Origin: Asticcacaulis aquaticus
GTDB taxonomy: Bacteria > Pseudomonadota > Alphaproteobacteria > Caulobacterales > Caulobacteraceae
DNA length: 64,000 nt
Assembly (NCBI RefSeq): GCF_028550415.1
Contig: NZ_JAQQKX010000005.1
Coordinates: 124,001-188,000 of the forward strand
Reading direction: 5' to 3'
Below are positions 41,605 through 50,384 of this stretch, one piece after another (the first letter of the stretch is position 1; each line of letters starts with the position of its first letter). Both the position numbers and the translations under genes were made by a program. The notes beneath the pieces were generated by a model. The model searched no databases, was not told the origin of the DNA, and saw only the letters and a program-made list of their open reading frames with translations.

Positions 41605-42467
41605 TCGGCATAGCCTCCGATGATGACGGAGACATCGTCGTCGGCGCAGTAGGCGGCCTGAGTGCCCGACACTACGATCGGGGCGACGGGCGAGATCAGA
41701 TTGACGTCGTGGACCCCGGCGGCGCGCAGGGCCGAGGTAATGCCGTTCAGGGTCACATTGCGGCCCAGGCGGCGTTCCGCGTCCTTATAGGCCTTGACCT
41801 GAGCGCGCGCCGTTTCCAGCACCACGGTCGAGTCCGGCCCCTGATAGGCGGTCAGTTCGGCGGTGATGGCATAAGGGATGATTTCCGCCGACTGCACCGT
41901 TACCTGATCGGTCAGGGGCCTGACGGATTTGGCATTGACGGCGGCTTCGACCAGTAGGCGCGTCTCTTCGGTCACGGTGCCGGGCGTGGTGGTGGCGAGG
42001 ACCGTGACCACGACCTGACCCGGCTCCGGCGAAATGGCGGTGGCGTCCTTGATGAGTGGCGAGGCCGAGCGCGCATGATAGATATAGGCCGCTTCGGGTC
42101 CGGCGGTCGAATAACCGTCGGGGGCCAGGACGATGCGTTCACGGAAGGCATCGTCGGTTTCGCCGTCCAGGCGCGCCACGCGAAACAGGGCCGCGAGGTG
42201 GTCAAGCGCCGCGCCGGTGGCGTAGGCGACGGTAACCGCCTTGGCGTCATCGTTCGATTGCTGACGATCAATCATCCTGAACCAGGCGAACAGGCGCAGT
42301 AGCTTCACCGACGGGTCGGACTCGATGTTGAAATCGACCTCCGGGATTTTGAGCACCGCTTCGGCCTTCATCTCGGCATAGATGTCGTCATAGCTCAGCG
42401 TCCCGGCGAAGGCGGGCGCGGGCAGCAGCGACAGGTCGATGGCATTGGAGGCGGCGGCGTCGGACAT
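41601..42467 (-). CDS. J: Baseplate wedge protein (P2 gpJ / T4 gp6-like)
   Basis: A 288-aa baseplate J protein: LKIPEVDFNIESDPSVKLLR, GAALDHLAALFRVARLDGETDD and the long DAERRLGRNVTLNGITSALRAAGV segment are family marks. It is first in the J-I-H operon, 46 bases downstream of late palindrome 2. Confidence 0.9.
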   Translation of the reverse strand: MSDAAASNAIDLSLLPAPAFAGTLSYDDIYAEMKAEAVLKIPEVDFNIESDPSVKLLRLFAWFRMIDRQQSNDDAKAVTVAYATGAALDHLAALFRVARLDGETDDAFRERIVLAPDGYSTAGPEAAYIYHARSASPLIKDATAISPEPGQVVVTVLATTTPGTVTEETRLLVEAAVNAKSVRPLTDQVTVQSAEIIPYAITAELTAYQGPDSTVVLETARAQVKAYKDAERRLGRNVTLNGITSALRAAGVHDVNLISPVAPIVVSGTQAAYCADDDVSVIIGGYAE

Positions 42468-42512
42468 GCGGCCATTTGCGCGCTGTCTTCGCGCGGGGAC
42501 GAGCGCGCGCGT

Positions 42513-42533
42513 CCGTCAGGGCCGTGCTGACGG
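42513..42533. promoter_or_regulatory. Late-promoter palindrome 2 (between J and the tailspike)
   Basis: CCGTCAG-GGCCGTG-CTGACGG in the divergent space between J (minus) and the tailspike (plus). CG-rich runs (GCGCGCG) flank it on both sides, as they do at copy 3. It may serve both directions. Confidence 0.65.
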
Positions 42534-42598
42534 GGCCGTCTTATGGCGCGCGCGGGAGCGTGTGCGGAACGTGCGGCGGAGGCCCGACTGTCAGGGCT

Positions 42599-45286
42599 AT
42601 GTCAGTACGGTGGCACGATACTATGGCCGGTATTCCGATCAATTCTTCTCATATCTCAGGTGCGCTCGGCTTTGTGCCCGCGGCGAAACACGATGCGGCC
42701 TTGACCGGATTCAGCACCGCTGAGACGCCTGCGACGAATGACAACAGCGCGCGGATCGCTACAACGGCCTTCGTCAAGCTTGTCGTCGAGGCCCTGATCA
42801 ATGCCGCGCCGGGCGCACTCGATACGCTGAATGAGCTGGCCGGAGCTCTGGGCAACGATCCGAACTTTGCCACGACCGTCACCAACCTGATCGCCACAAA
42901 GGCCCCTCTGAACAATCCGGCCCTGACCGGACTGCCGACCGCGCCGACCGCCGCGCCCGGCACCAATACGACGCAGGTCGCCACGACGGCGTTCGCGCAG
43001 GCGCTGGCCTCTACCCTGATCAACGGCGCGCCGGACACGCTTGACCGCTTCAATAAGTTGGCGGCGGCCATCAATAATGATCCGAATTTTGCCGCGACCA
43101 TGGCCACCGCACTGGGCAACCGGTTGAGGACCGACACCGCTGAGCAGGGGCTGAGCGCGGAGCACAAGACCAATGGCCAAGCCAATCTGGGGCTGGGGTC
43201 GGCGGCGCTGGCCGCGATCGGGACGTCGGGGGCTAAGGTCCCGCTACTGAATGGCACGAATTCGTGGTCAGGGGCGCAGGATTTTTCGAGCCTTGTATCG
43301 ATTACCGCCGCCAGCGGGGGGCTAGAGGTTGGCGCGCTTGGAACAGCGAATACACCCTTCATCGACTTCCATTCTGGGGCCGTCCCGAATGATTTCGACG
43401 TGCGCATTCTCGCTTCCGGGGGTGGCGGTGCGTCAGGGGCGGGCACGTTGTCCGTGTTTGCCGATGCTCTGCGTATTGAGGGACGATCCTCGGGGGTAAT
43501 CGATGGAACCGCATCGGTATTCACCTTTCGTAACACGGCGCCCGGTTTCGAAAGCCGAGATGAACACCAACGCTACGGTAATAAGCGGTGGGCCACCGTG
43601 GCAACCAGTGAAGCTGAGACGGGCGCATCGGCGGGTACGAACCTCAGCATCCGGTCTTATGACGACGCCGGAAATCTGATCGGCGAGGTTGTCAATTTCA
43701 ATCGGGCCTCGCGTGTAGCGTCTTTCCTTGTGCCCATCCAGTCGCCCGGCATCGCCAAGTACGCGGCCACGCTGGCGGCCGCGCGCGCGCTACGGCCAAC
43801 TGTCGCTGCGGTCGCTGTTGATGCGGTCGTTATCGCTGGTCGCGCGGCGGTCAACGATGGTTACGGCGGCACCTTTGCATGGACGCCCGGGAACCAAAGC
43901 GCCAACGTTACCGCCGATACGACAAGCGCGATCTGGGTCGCACCGTCCTTCGACCTGACGGGTGCGTCCGGGGCGTATAAGCGACTTGCGCCGCATCCGG
44001 GCGTCATTCACGCCGATTGGTTCGGCGCCAAGGCCGACAATTCGACGGATAATCTTTCGGCCTTCAATGCGGCGGTAGCCTGGGCGGCCTTTGCCAACGT
44101 CCCGCAAATTCACCTGTCCACGGGAACATATCTGACCTCGGCTGAAATCACGATCGGTAACGGCACCTCCACTATGCCGTCGACGGTGCAAGGCATAACT
44201 TTTGTCGGTTCTGGTACGCCGAATTTTGCCGGAACGACGTGGGTAAATTACCCCTCGGGAAAATGCACCACGGTCAGGCGCACCGGTGCCGGTGGATCAG
44301 TGTTCAAGATCGCCGGGCCGCTTCAGGGCTGGGGTTTTATCGACCTGATCGCGGACGCTAACGAAGCCGCTGATTACGGGCTTCACATGACCAGTGCGCA
44401 GTTCGGATATTGCCGCAACTTCATCGTCCTGCGTGCCCGAGTTCGGGGCCACCACGGTATGGCATATGCCAATGCCGGGGGCTTCACCCCATCCCTGCTC
44501 AATGTCGATTCGCTGCGCAACGTCTTTGAGAATTGCCATATCCTGCTGGCCAATGTGGCGGATGCGGAGGGCGTGCTGTGTGACGGCACGATGTCCACGA
44601 ATTTCTGTTTTTCGCGCTACATCAACCTCGTCATCTGCTTTCAAACCGCGCGAGGCATCGGCATCCGGCTGCGAAACTGCGACAATATGCGGTTTGATGA
44701 TGTGCAGTTTCTCAACGCGGGCATCACGTCGCCGAACATCGTTTTTGATTACACGGGCAACGCCGTGTGGCCCGCATCGAACTATTTCTACGGGGTCGAA
44801 TTCGGTAACAACGCCATTCCCTGCGAGAACTGGGGCACCCCTGACGTTTTGGCGCGGCCAAACGCATTGTCGTGCGTCGCTGAAACGAACGGTGGACGTG
44901 TCATGTTCCCCTCGCTGCCCAACCTGGTCAATGGTGATTTTCCCCGGCTCGAGCCCGGCGGTATCCATGCCCTGGGTCAATCGGGGCCGCTTCCGGAAAC
45001 CATTATGTGCGTCCCGCAAATCGCGGGCATGTATCGCGTAAGTTATTATTTCTTCACGCAAATCGCGGGCACGGGCGGTACGTATCAGCTCAAGGTCAAG
45101 TCGAATAACACGACCGGCATTCAAACCCACAGTTCCGCTCTGGTCGGTGCAACGGGCGGATATGCCCAGGACTCGTTCATGCTCTATTGTGGTCCCGACT
45201 CTAACATCACTTACGAATTTTTGTGGGACGCGGTCACCGGGTCCGCGCAGTACGGCCTCGTTATCGCGATCGAACGTATTTATTAG
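42599..45286 (+). CDS. Tailspike / receptor-binding protein with pectate-lyase-like beta-helix
   Basis: An 895-aa protein. Residues about 8-25 (GIPINSSHISGALGFVPA) and the repeated ATTAF(V/A) and LNELAGALGNDPNFATT modules form a fibre-like N-terminal part. From about residue 480, DWFGAKADNSTDNLSAFNAAVAWAA marks the start of a right-handed parallel beta-helix as in phage tailspikes that bind or cut surface polysaccharide. A C-terminal jelly-roll-like domain follows. The start at 42599 is chosen over 42476, whose extra Arg/Cys-rich residues and overlap with palindrome 2 look non-coding; 42623 is also possible. Confidence 0.82.
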   Translation: MSVRWHDTMAGIPINSSHISGALGFVPAAKHDAALTGFSTAETPATNDNSARIATTAFVKLVVEALINAAPGALDTLNELAGALGNDPNFATTVTNLIATKAPLNNPALTGLPTAPTAAPGTNTTQVATTAFAQALASTLINGAPDTLDRFNKLAAAINNDPNFAATMATALGNRLRTDTAEQGLSAEHKTNGQANLGLGSAALAAIGTSGAKVPLLNGTNSWSGAQDFSSLVSITAASGGLEVGALGTANTPFIDFHSGAVPNDFDVRILASGGGGASGAGTLSVFADALRIEGRSSGVIDGTASVFTFRNTAPGFESRDEHQRYGNKRWATVATSEAETGASAGTNLSIRSYDDAGNLIGEVVNFNRASRVASFLVPIQSPGIAKYAATLAAARALRPTVAAVAVDAVVIAGRAAVNDGYGGTFAWTPGNQSANVTADTTSAIWVAPSFDLTGASGAYKRLAPHPGVIHADWFGAKADNSTDNLSAFNAAVAWAAFANVPQIHLSTGTYLTSAEITIGNGTSTMPSTVQGITFVGSGTPNFAGTTWVNYPSGKCTTVRRTGAGGSVFKIAGPLQGWGFIDLIADANEAADYGLHMTSAQFGYCRNFIVLRARVRGHHGMAYANAGGFTPSLLNVDSLRNVFENCHILLANVADAEGVLCDGTMSTNFCFSRYINLVICFQTARGIGIRLRNCDNMRFDDVQFLNAGITSPNIVFDYTGNAVWPASNYFYGVEFGNNAIPCENWGTPDVLARPNALSCVAETNGGRVMFPSLPNLVNGDFPRLEPGGIHALGQSGPLPETIMCVPQIAGMYRVSYYFFTQIAGTGGTYQLKVKSNNTTGIQTHSSALVGATGGYAQDSFMLYCGPDSNITYEFLWDAVTGSAQYGLVIAIERIY

Positions 45287-45297
45287 GGGAGCCTGTC

Positions 45298-45612
45298 TTG
45301 AAATTTTTGCCTGAGGGCGTACCGCTCTTCGTTGTCATCGCCGGTATCTCCGGAGCGGTGGCGTCCGCCGCCTTCGATTTCAAAGACCCCAAGCGCGCGG
45401 CGCGCAAGGTGGTGGTCGGCTCGGTGTCGGCGATCTATGTGTCGCCACTGGTGGCCAAATGGTTGACGGCGCTGGGGCTCAATGGCGATCACACGCTGGG
45501 CCTTGCGGGCTGGCTGTGCGGGCTATTGGGGCTACTGATCGTCGAGACGATCCATCAGGTGGCGCCGGAGATCCTCAGCGCCTGGCGATCGCGCAAAGGG
45601 AGGCCGGAATGA
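45298..45612 (+). CDS. Holin-like membrane protein (104 aa)
   Basis: The TTG start at 45298 follows AGGGGAG (spacing 6-7). Three hydrophobic segments: about residues 8-25 (VPLFVVIAGISGAVASAA), 38-58 and 68-88 (LAGWLCGLLGLLIVETI). The tail is basic (SRKGRPE). Size, topology and place after the tailspike gene fit a class I holin that forms membrane holes at lysis. It overlaps the next small gene by 4 bases. It is read in the direction opposite to the endolysin gene. Confidence 0.65.
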   Translation: MKFLPEGVPLFVVIAGISGAVASAAFDFKDPKRAARKVVVGSVSAIYVSPLVAKWLTALGLNGDHTLGLAGWLCGLLGLLIVETIHQVAPEILSAWRSRKGRPE

Positions 45613-45722
45613 AGCTGATCAAGGACAGCCTGTTCAAGGCGCTGCACCGCGAGCGTCATTCGTGGTTTATGGTGGTCGGGGCCGTCGTGCTGCTGGCCGT
45701 GATGGTTATCACCCGCTTTTAG
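45609..45722 (+). CDS. Tiny single-span membrane protein (37 aa)
   Basis: It starts at ATG 45609, overlapping the holin stop (ATGA), and ends at TAG 45722, overlapping the end of the convergent gene S by 14 bases. A basic N-terminus (KLIKDSLFKALHRERHSWF) precedes one transmembrane helix (MVVGAVVLLAVMVI). It is probably a second holin, an antiholin or a pinholin-like lysis protein. Confidence 0.6.
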   Translation: MKLIKDSLFKALHRERHSWFMVVGAVVLLAVMVITRF

Positions 45723-46182
45723 CGTCCAGATGCGACATGACCAGGTCGAGCAGATCCTCGCGTTCATCGTCAGCCAGACCCAGCAGGACGCGCTCAGGAT
45801 ATTGGACCTCGGGCGCGCCTTTCAGCCGGACAACGCGGTCTTTGAGGCCGTATTGGTGAACGCGGGCGATGGCAGCCACGCGCCCGACGAAGCCGACCCA
45901 GGCCTCATTCGCACTGGCCCCTGATTTCAGATATTTGACCAGGCGAAGCTTTCTGAACATCGCCCCGTTTTTCAGGGGCTCATAGCCGTCTTTCAGCGGC
46001 TTGCGCTTTTCATAGGTCGAGCCGTCGGGGTTCTTCTGCGCCCGAATCCGCGCGCTCTGGGACTTGCGCCAGTCCCGCGCCACCTTGCGCATGAGGACGG
46101 CGCGGCCGGACGGCGACAGGCCGACCAGCAGGCCGTTGACGATGCCTTCCATGTCCTCGATCGCCGCCAACTCCCTAGCCAT
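45709..46182 (-). CDS. S: Tail completion protein (P2 gpS-like)
   Basis: A 157-aa phage virion morphogenesis protein: SPSGRAVLMRKVARDWRKSQSARIRAQKNPDGSTYEKRK and RVHQYGLKDRV are diagnostic (here given in part). It is taken from Met 46182; the frame extends to 46206. It completes tail joining with gpR. Confidence 0.88.
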   Translation of the reverse strand: MARELAAIEDMEGIVNGLLVGLSPSGRAVLMRKVARDWRKSQSARIRAQKNPDGSTYEKRKPLKDGYEPLKNGAMFRKLRLVKYLKSGASANEAWVGFVGRVAAIARVHQYGLKDRVVRLKGAPEVQYPERVLLGLADDEREDLLDLVMSHLDAKSG

Positions 46183-46672
46183 TGTCGGCGTCCGGCTGGG
46201 CCTCAAGTGAGGCGAGGAAATCCAGTGCCGTCATTGGCGGGACACCGGCAAAGGTGTCGGTGCCCGCGATCGGCGGTTCCGGTACGGCCTTAAGGTCGAA
46301 CGCGCCGCCGGGCTTTTCGATGATCGTCGTCGACTCGGTCAGGTTCAGGGTCAGGTCGATATCGACGGTTTTGGCGTCGAGGAAATCGACCGACAGGTTG
46401 AGCACCTGTTCGGCGGAGGTGTGGTTGAGCAGCAGATCCGGCTGATGATCCCGAACCCACAGCAGGACCGGCATGACGATGTGATCGACGCTGCCCGCGA
46501 AGTCGCGCACATGGATGGTCAGGGGGTAGCTGTACTGGTAGCCCTTGGCCTCGGTCGAATAGCGCGCCGATACGCTGCCTGAGCGGATGAAGACGGCCAG
46601 CTTTTCCGGGTTATTCTTAAGGTCAGGGTTACGGGCGACGATAGCGGCGCGGAGGAGGTCGGGTTTTTTCAC
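46175..46672 (-). CDS. R: Tail completion protein (P2 gpR-like)
   Basis: A 165-aa homologue of gpR: MKKPDLLRAAIVARNPDLKN and HVRDFAGSVDHIVMPVLLWV are typical. It overlaps gene S by 8 bases and follows gene X by 4 bases. It is needed for tail completion. Confidence 0.87.
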   Translation of the reverse strand: MKKPDLLRAAIVARNPDLKNNPEKLAVFIRSGSVSARYSTEAKGYQYSYPLTIHVRDFAGSVDHIVMPVLLWVRDHQPDLLLNHTSAEQVLNLSVDFLDAKTVDIDLTLNLTESTTIIEKPGGAFDLKAVPEPPIAGTDTFAGVPPMTALDFLASLEAQPDADNG

Positions 46673-46676
46673 GGGC

Positions 46677-46898
46677 TTAATCCCAAAGCTGGACGATTTC
46701 AGTCGTCTTGACGGTTTCGACCTTGAGCACCGGCAGGGTCACGATCTGGCCTTCGGGCAAGGCCGTAGCGATCGAGGCGATATCGCGGTTGATCTGCAGC
46801 ACCTGTTCGACGACCGGCGAACCGCGTTTCAGGACGCGCCAGACCAGAGCGTCGAGGGTCTCGTTTTTATGCGCGGCGGCGGTGAAGGTCGAGGCCAT
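46677..46898 (-). CDS. X: Tail protein X (LysM-like)
   Basis: A 73-aa homologue of P2 gpX: NETLDALVWRVLKRGSPVVEQVLQINRDIA, then LPEGQIVTLP, a minimal LysM fold that binds other tail proteins. It overlaps gene L by one base. Confidence 0.88.
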   Translation of the reverse strand: MASTFTAAAHKNETLDALVWRVLKRGSPVVEQVLQINRDIASIATALPEGQIVTLPVLKVETVKTTEIVQLWD

Positions 46899-47374
46899 CA
46901 GATGAGCGCCGACTTAACGCGGCGCTTGCCTTTGAGGTCGCGGATTGCGTGGGTGGCGTTGCGTTTGTGGTCACCGGCGGTCGGCTGAGACTCTTCGATC
47001 CGGCCCAAGCCCGCGCCGGTGGCGGTCGTATCGCGATGGTTTTCGAGCAGGTCGGCGGCGGCGAAGGCGTAGATCGCCCGGCGATACAAATGGATATTGA
47101 CGCTTTCGCCGTCGATCTCGTCGGCAGGGATAGCGGCCAGGGTGGCATATCCGGCGGCGACCTGAGCCGCCTTCCATTCGATCGTTTCAGAGCGCAGCGA
47201 CAGCAGCGCGCCGCGCAGCGCCAGGACGAGACGGGCATGGGTGATTTCAGGCCCGGCGACGCGGAAGGATTCGCGGAAGTCGTTGATATCGATGTCCGGC
47301 CAGAATGGCCCGGCGGTCACGACAGAGTTGCCGGGCGAGGCATCTTCAGGAGGGATCGAGATCAGATCGGACAT
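46898..47374 (-). CDS. L: Head completion protein (P2 gpL-like)
   Basis: A 158-aa head completion/stabilisation protein: FWPDIDINDFRESFRVAG and the terminal DHKRNATHAIRDLKGK are family marks. It closes the filled head for tail joining. A gap of about 107 bases without features precedes it. Confidence 0.88.
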   Translation of the reverse strand: MSDLISIPPEDASPGNSVVTAGPFWPDIDINDFRESFRVAGPEITHARLVLALRGALLSLRSETIEWKAAQVAAGYATLAAIPADEIDGESVNIHLYRRAIYAFAAADLLENHRDTTATGAGLGRIEESQPTAGDHKRNATHAIRDLKGKRRVKSALI

Positions 47375-47481
47375 TGGGCCTCCGGAGAAAAAGGTGAGGG
47401 GGGTGGAAAAAGGTAAAACCGGACTGGGGAGATCATTCCAGGCGGTTTATCTTTCTGCCCCCCTCGGCGTCGCGGGGCGAC

Positions 47482-48267
47482 CTATTCAGGCGTCTTTTTG
47501 AGGACACGTTCGATCGTTTCGATGTCCTTTTTGACGCCAATCTTGTTATCGAGCTGATAGGCCCGGTGGAAGTGTTTCAGGGCTTGGGTGCGCGCGGCCT
47601 TGGCGCCACCGGCGGGGCCTTGTTCGGTGCCTGCGTCGATAGCGGCGGCCAGCCGGACGAACAGCTTACCGGCCAGCTTGTGCAGCTTGGCCGGGATGAT
47701 ATCGACCGCATCGGTGCGGCCCTCGATCAGACCCAGCGCGCGGCGTACCGTGTCGATACTGAACGGTGCCGGGCCATCCGCCGGCGCGGAACCGAGTTTA
47801 TTCTGACCATCATCGGCGACGAATTCGGCGAACAGGGCGGCGGGGGCGCGGTTGAAGCGGTCGGGCACCGTCAGGCCGAATTTCAGAATGTAGTCGGCCA
47901 GTTCGAAGGCGCGCGGGTAGAACTCGGGATCGATGGTCGCGATATCGAAGGCCCAGACCGCCATCCACGAGACGATATCGTCCTGAAGCGCCTTATCCGT
48001 CTCCTCGGATGTCAGGATGACGGTATCGACGTGGTCGGCATAGATCGGCATCCATTCCCGCTTTTTCTCCTGACGCGCCTCGATCGAGGCCGTGTCGGAC
48101 AGCTCGCGCAGGTGCTCGCCCAGCTGCGCGCGCAGGAGGGCGTAGGGCGAGGTGTCGGGCTCGACCGGACGGGCGGCAGCGACGGTCAGGACCGGCGCGG
48201 CGTCAATGGCGGTTTTGGCCAGGTGCATGGCCACGTGAATTTGACAGGGAGAAAGGCGCTTCTTCAT
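47482..48267 (-). CDS. M: Terminase small subunit (P2 gpM-like endonuclease)
   Basis: A 261-aa small terminase taken from MKKRLSPCQIH (48267). WAFDIATIDPEFYPRAFELADYIL is the family core and LKHFHRAYQLDNKIGVKKDIE the typical C-terminus. With gpP it recognises and cuts cos DNA for packaging. Confidence 0.88.
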   Translation of the reverse strand: MKKRLSPCQIHVAMHLAKTAIDAAPVLTVAAARPVEPDTSPYALLRAQLGEHLRELSDTASIEARQEKKREWMPIYADHVDTVILTSEETDKALQDDIVSWMAVWAFDIATIDPEFYPRAFELADYILKFGLTVPDRFNRAPAALFAEFVADDGQNKLGSAPADGPAPFSIDTVRRALGLIEGRTDAVDIIPAKLHKLAGKLFVRLAAAIDAGTEQGPAGGAKAARTQALKHFHRAYQLDNKIGVKKDIETIERVLKKTPE

Positions 48268-48342
48268 GGATGATCTCACTTTGAAAAAGGCGGGCCGGAT
48301 ATGGTCAGGCCCGCCTTGCTTTGTTCGGAGGCGGGAAGACGA

Positions 48343-49365
48343 TTATTCTTCCTCGAACTCCTCGATATTTTCGGCCAGACAGGCGAATTCGAGATCTTCG
48401 ATCACATAGGCATGGTTGGCAGAATTGTAGTCTTCGACGCGCTTGCGCTTGTGGTTGTCGTCGATCTTCCGGCGCGTGGACTGATCTTGGATGTAGATTG
48501 AGAGGTTGTCGTAACGCGTCACGAAGATTTTGCCGTCGGGGAAGTGCGGTACCCGCACGGCGGGCAGGCCACCCAGGCGTTTCGACGACATGATGATGTC
48601 GGTGGCCAGAGTGTTTTGCGCGTCCTGCTCTTTGTTGATCAGCGGGAAATACTTATCGTGGAGCAGCGAGCGACCGACGATGGCGACAAGGCCGGTGTCA
48701 TCCGCCGCCCATGGGGGCAGCAGGGTGTTGACCATGTCATACACCAACGCGTCGAGGTTGATATAGTTGGCATCGACATGGCCATAGGTGATCTTGCCGG
48801 TGCCGCCGACCTGAGTGAGCGTGCGGCCCGCGTTTTCGGTACGCTGCTTTTGCAGCCAGCCGATATTGACGTCCTGCAACAGCGGGTTGGCATTGCGATC
48901 GGTAGCCGTAGCGGCGGACGTACCGTTCCAGCCGATCATGATCATGTCGTGCGCGATACGTTCGGCCACCAGCGCGGCCCAAAGTGCAAAGAAGTTCGGG
49001 AACTTGGACCACTGGTCCAGCTTGGCCCACGGAATCGATACGTCGAAGTCCGTGCTTTTGCACAGATAAGCGCGGTCTTCGAGATTCGATGGATCAGAAC
49101 CAAGGCGATCCGTGGTCGCGACATTGACCCGGCCCGCAATGGTGCCGGAGATGCCCATGCCGATAATTTCGCCCGCGAGATCGCGAACCATCGGCATGTT
49201 GATTTTTTTCAGAAACTCAGAAGTATCCTGAACTTTCTTGTACAGTACCTGCTCGACCGTGGGGGCCGCGACGAAGCTTTTGGCCGCATCTGCGAACGCG
49301 ATCGCATTGGCGAGCGCGACGGCTGCCACGTACTGGTTGTAACGAGCGCGGGTGTCGTTGCGCAT
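48343..49365 (-). CDS. N: Major capsid protein (P2 gpN-like)
   Basis: A 340-aa HK97-fold capsid protein: MRNDTRARYNQYVAAVALAN, the FDVSIPWAKLDQWSKFPNF region and the RVPHFPDGKIFVTRYDNLSIY end match P2 gpN. Like P2, it is probably trimmed at its N-terminus by the gpO protease. Confidence 0.93.
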   Translation of the reverse strand: MRNDTRARYNQYVAAVALANAIAFADAAKSFVAAPTVEQVLYKKVQDTSEFLKKINMPMVRDLAGEIIGMGISGTIAGRVNVATTDRLGSDPSNLEDRAYLCKSTDFDVSIPWAKLDQWSKFPNFFALWAALVAERIAHDMIMIGWNGTSAATATDRNANPLLQDVNIGWLQKQRTENAGRTLTQVGGTGKITYGHVDANYINLDALVYDMVNTLLPPWAADDTGLVAIVGRSLLHDKYFPLINKEQDAQNTLATDIIMSSKRLGGLPAVRVPHFPDGKIFVTRYDNLSIYIQDQSTRRKIDDNHKRKRVEDYNSANHAYVIEDLEFACLAENIEEFEEE

Positions 49366-49388
49366 GGGGCTTTAAACTCCGGATCTGG

Positions 49389-50237
49389 TTAAAAAACGAA
49401 AGCGTTGTCTTTGTCCCCGCCGCCGGAAATCGGCGCGCGGTTGAACTGTTGCGGGGCGGGTTCAGTTTCGAACTTCGTCTTCAACGCGGTGAATTCACGC
49501 TGCTGGGTCTCGAACAGGTTCGTCAGGCTGGTGAACTGCTCCGCTGTAGCCTTGGCCTGGGCTTCGATGACGCCGGTGACGGCGGTCAGGGCCGCGGCGA
49601 ATTTGTCGTCGGTGGCGGCGGGTGCCGCAGGGGCGATGACAGGAGCGGCGGGCGCCTCGGGTTTGGTACCGGTCAGGGCCGTGACGGCGTCCTTCAGGAT
49701 TGACAGGGTCGAGGCCAGAAGGGTCTGGTTTTCGCTCGGCGCATCGACGTCGAACTTGAAGGCGATTTCCTGACCAGCCTTGCCGGGCACGATGATCGTC
49801 TGATGGACCTTGGAAAATTCCAGACGGTGGGTAGCGATCGAGGCCGGAGTGTCCGTGACCGCGATCCCGAGCAGGCCGATTTTGCCCGTACCCGCGAAGT
49901 TTTCGCGAAGCTCGATCGAGGTGAAGACCTTCTGATCCGACTTGTTCAGCTCAAGGGCGCGCTCGTTCGGCCTGATCTCGGCATATAGGGCGGTGCGCTT
50001 TTCCGTCTTGCCGTCGATGACTATGTCGTCGTCCTGTACCGACAGGCCGATGACATCGCCGACCATGCCAAACGGCTTATCGCCGCTCAGGCCGCGAATG
50101 TGTTCGACATTGACACGGACGCCATAGGTCGAGGGGTTGAAGGTGTCAACGGCGTCGCGCAGCCACTGCGGTTCGATAACACGACCGTCAATGGTGTCAC
50201 CGGCAACGGCTACGCGGAATTTCTTGGCTTTGGCCAT
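49389..50237 (-). CDS. O: Capsid scaffold protein with protease domain (P2 gpO-like)
   Basis: A 282-aa protein. The start at 50237 follows AGGAG; the longer frame to 50279 has none. The N-terminal serine protease shows Asp17, His46 (VNVEHIRG) and Ser107 (KVFTSIEL), close to the P2 triad D19/H48/S107. The C-terminal helical part is the scaffold. It matures gpN, itself and the portal. Confidence 0.9.
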   Translation of the reverse strand: MAKAKKFRVAVAGDTIDGRVIEPQWLRDAVDTFNPSTYGVRVNVEHIRGLSGDKPFGMVGDVIGLSVQDDDIVIDGKTEKRTALYAEIRPNERALELNKSDQKVFTSIELRENFAGTGKIGLLGIAVTDTPASIATHRLEFSKVHQTIIVPGKAGQEIAFKFDVDAPSENQTLLASTLSILKDAVTALTGTKPEAPAAPVIAPAAPAATDDKFAAALTAVTGVIEAQAKATAEQFTSLTNLFETQQREFTALKTKFETEPAPQQFNRAPISGGGDKDNAFVF

Positions 50238-50317
50238 ATGGCGGCTCCTGATGAGGTCGGGCGGCAAAATGATCGCCATTGACGCGCAGGCGCGTGGCTG
50301 AGGGCAACCGTCGCAAC

Positions 50318-50338
50318 CCGTCAGGACCGTGCTGACGG
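50318..50338. promoter_or_regulatory. Late-promoter palindrome 3 (between O and P)
   Basis: CCGTCAG-GACCGTG-CTGACGG in the divergent space between O (minus) and P (plus), with GCGCGCG just to the right. It probably activates the O-N-M-L-X-R-S operon and the P-Q operon. Confidence 0.65.
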
Positions 50339-50384
50339 GGGCGGCGTCTCACGCGCGCGAGTGGGTGGGCCGTATCGTCCGGAC

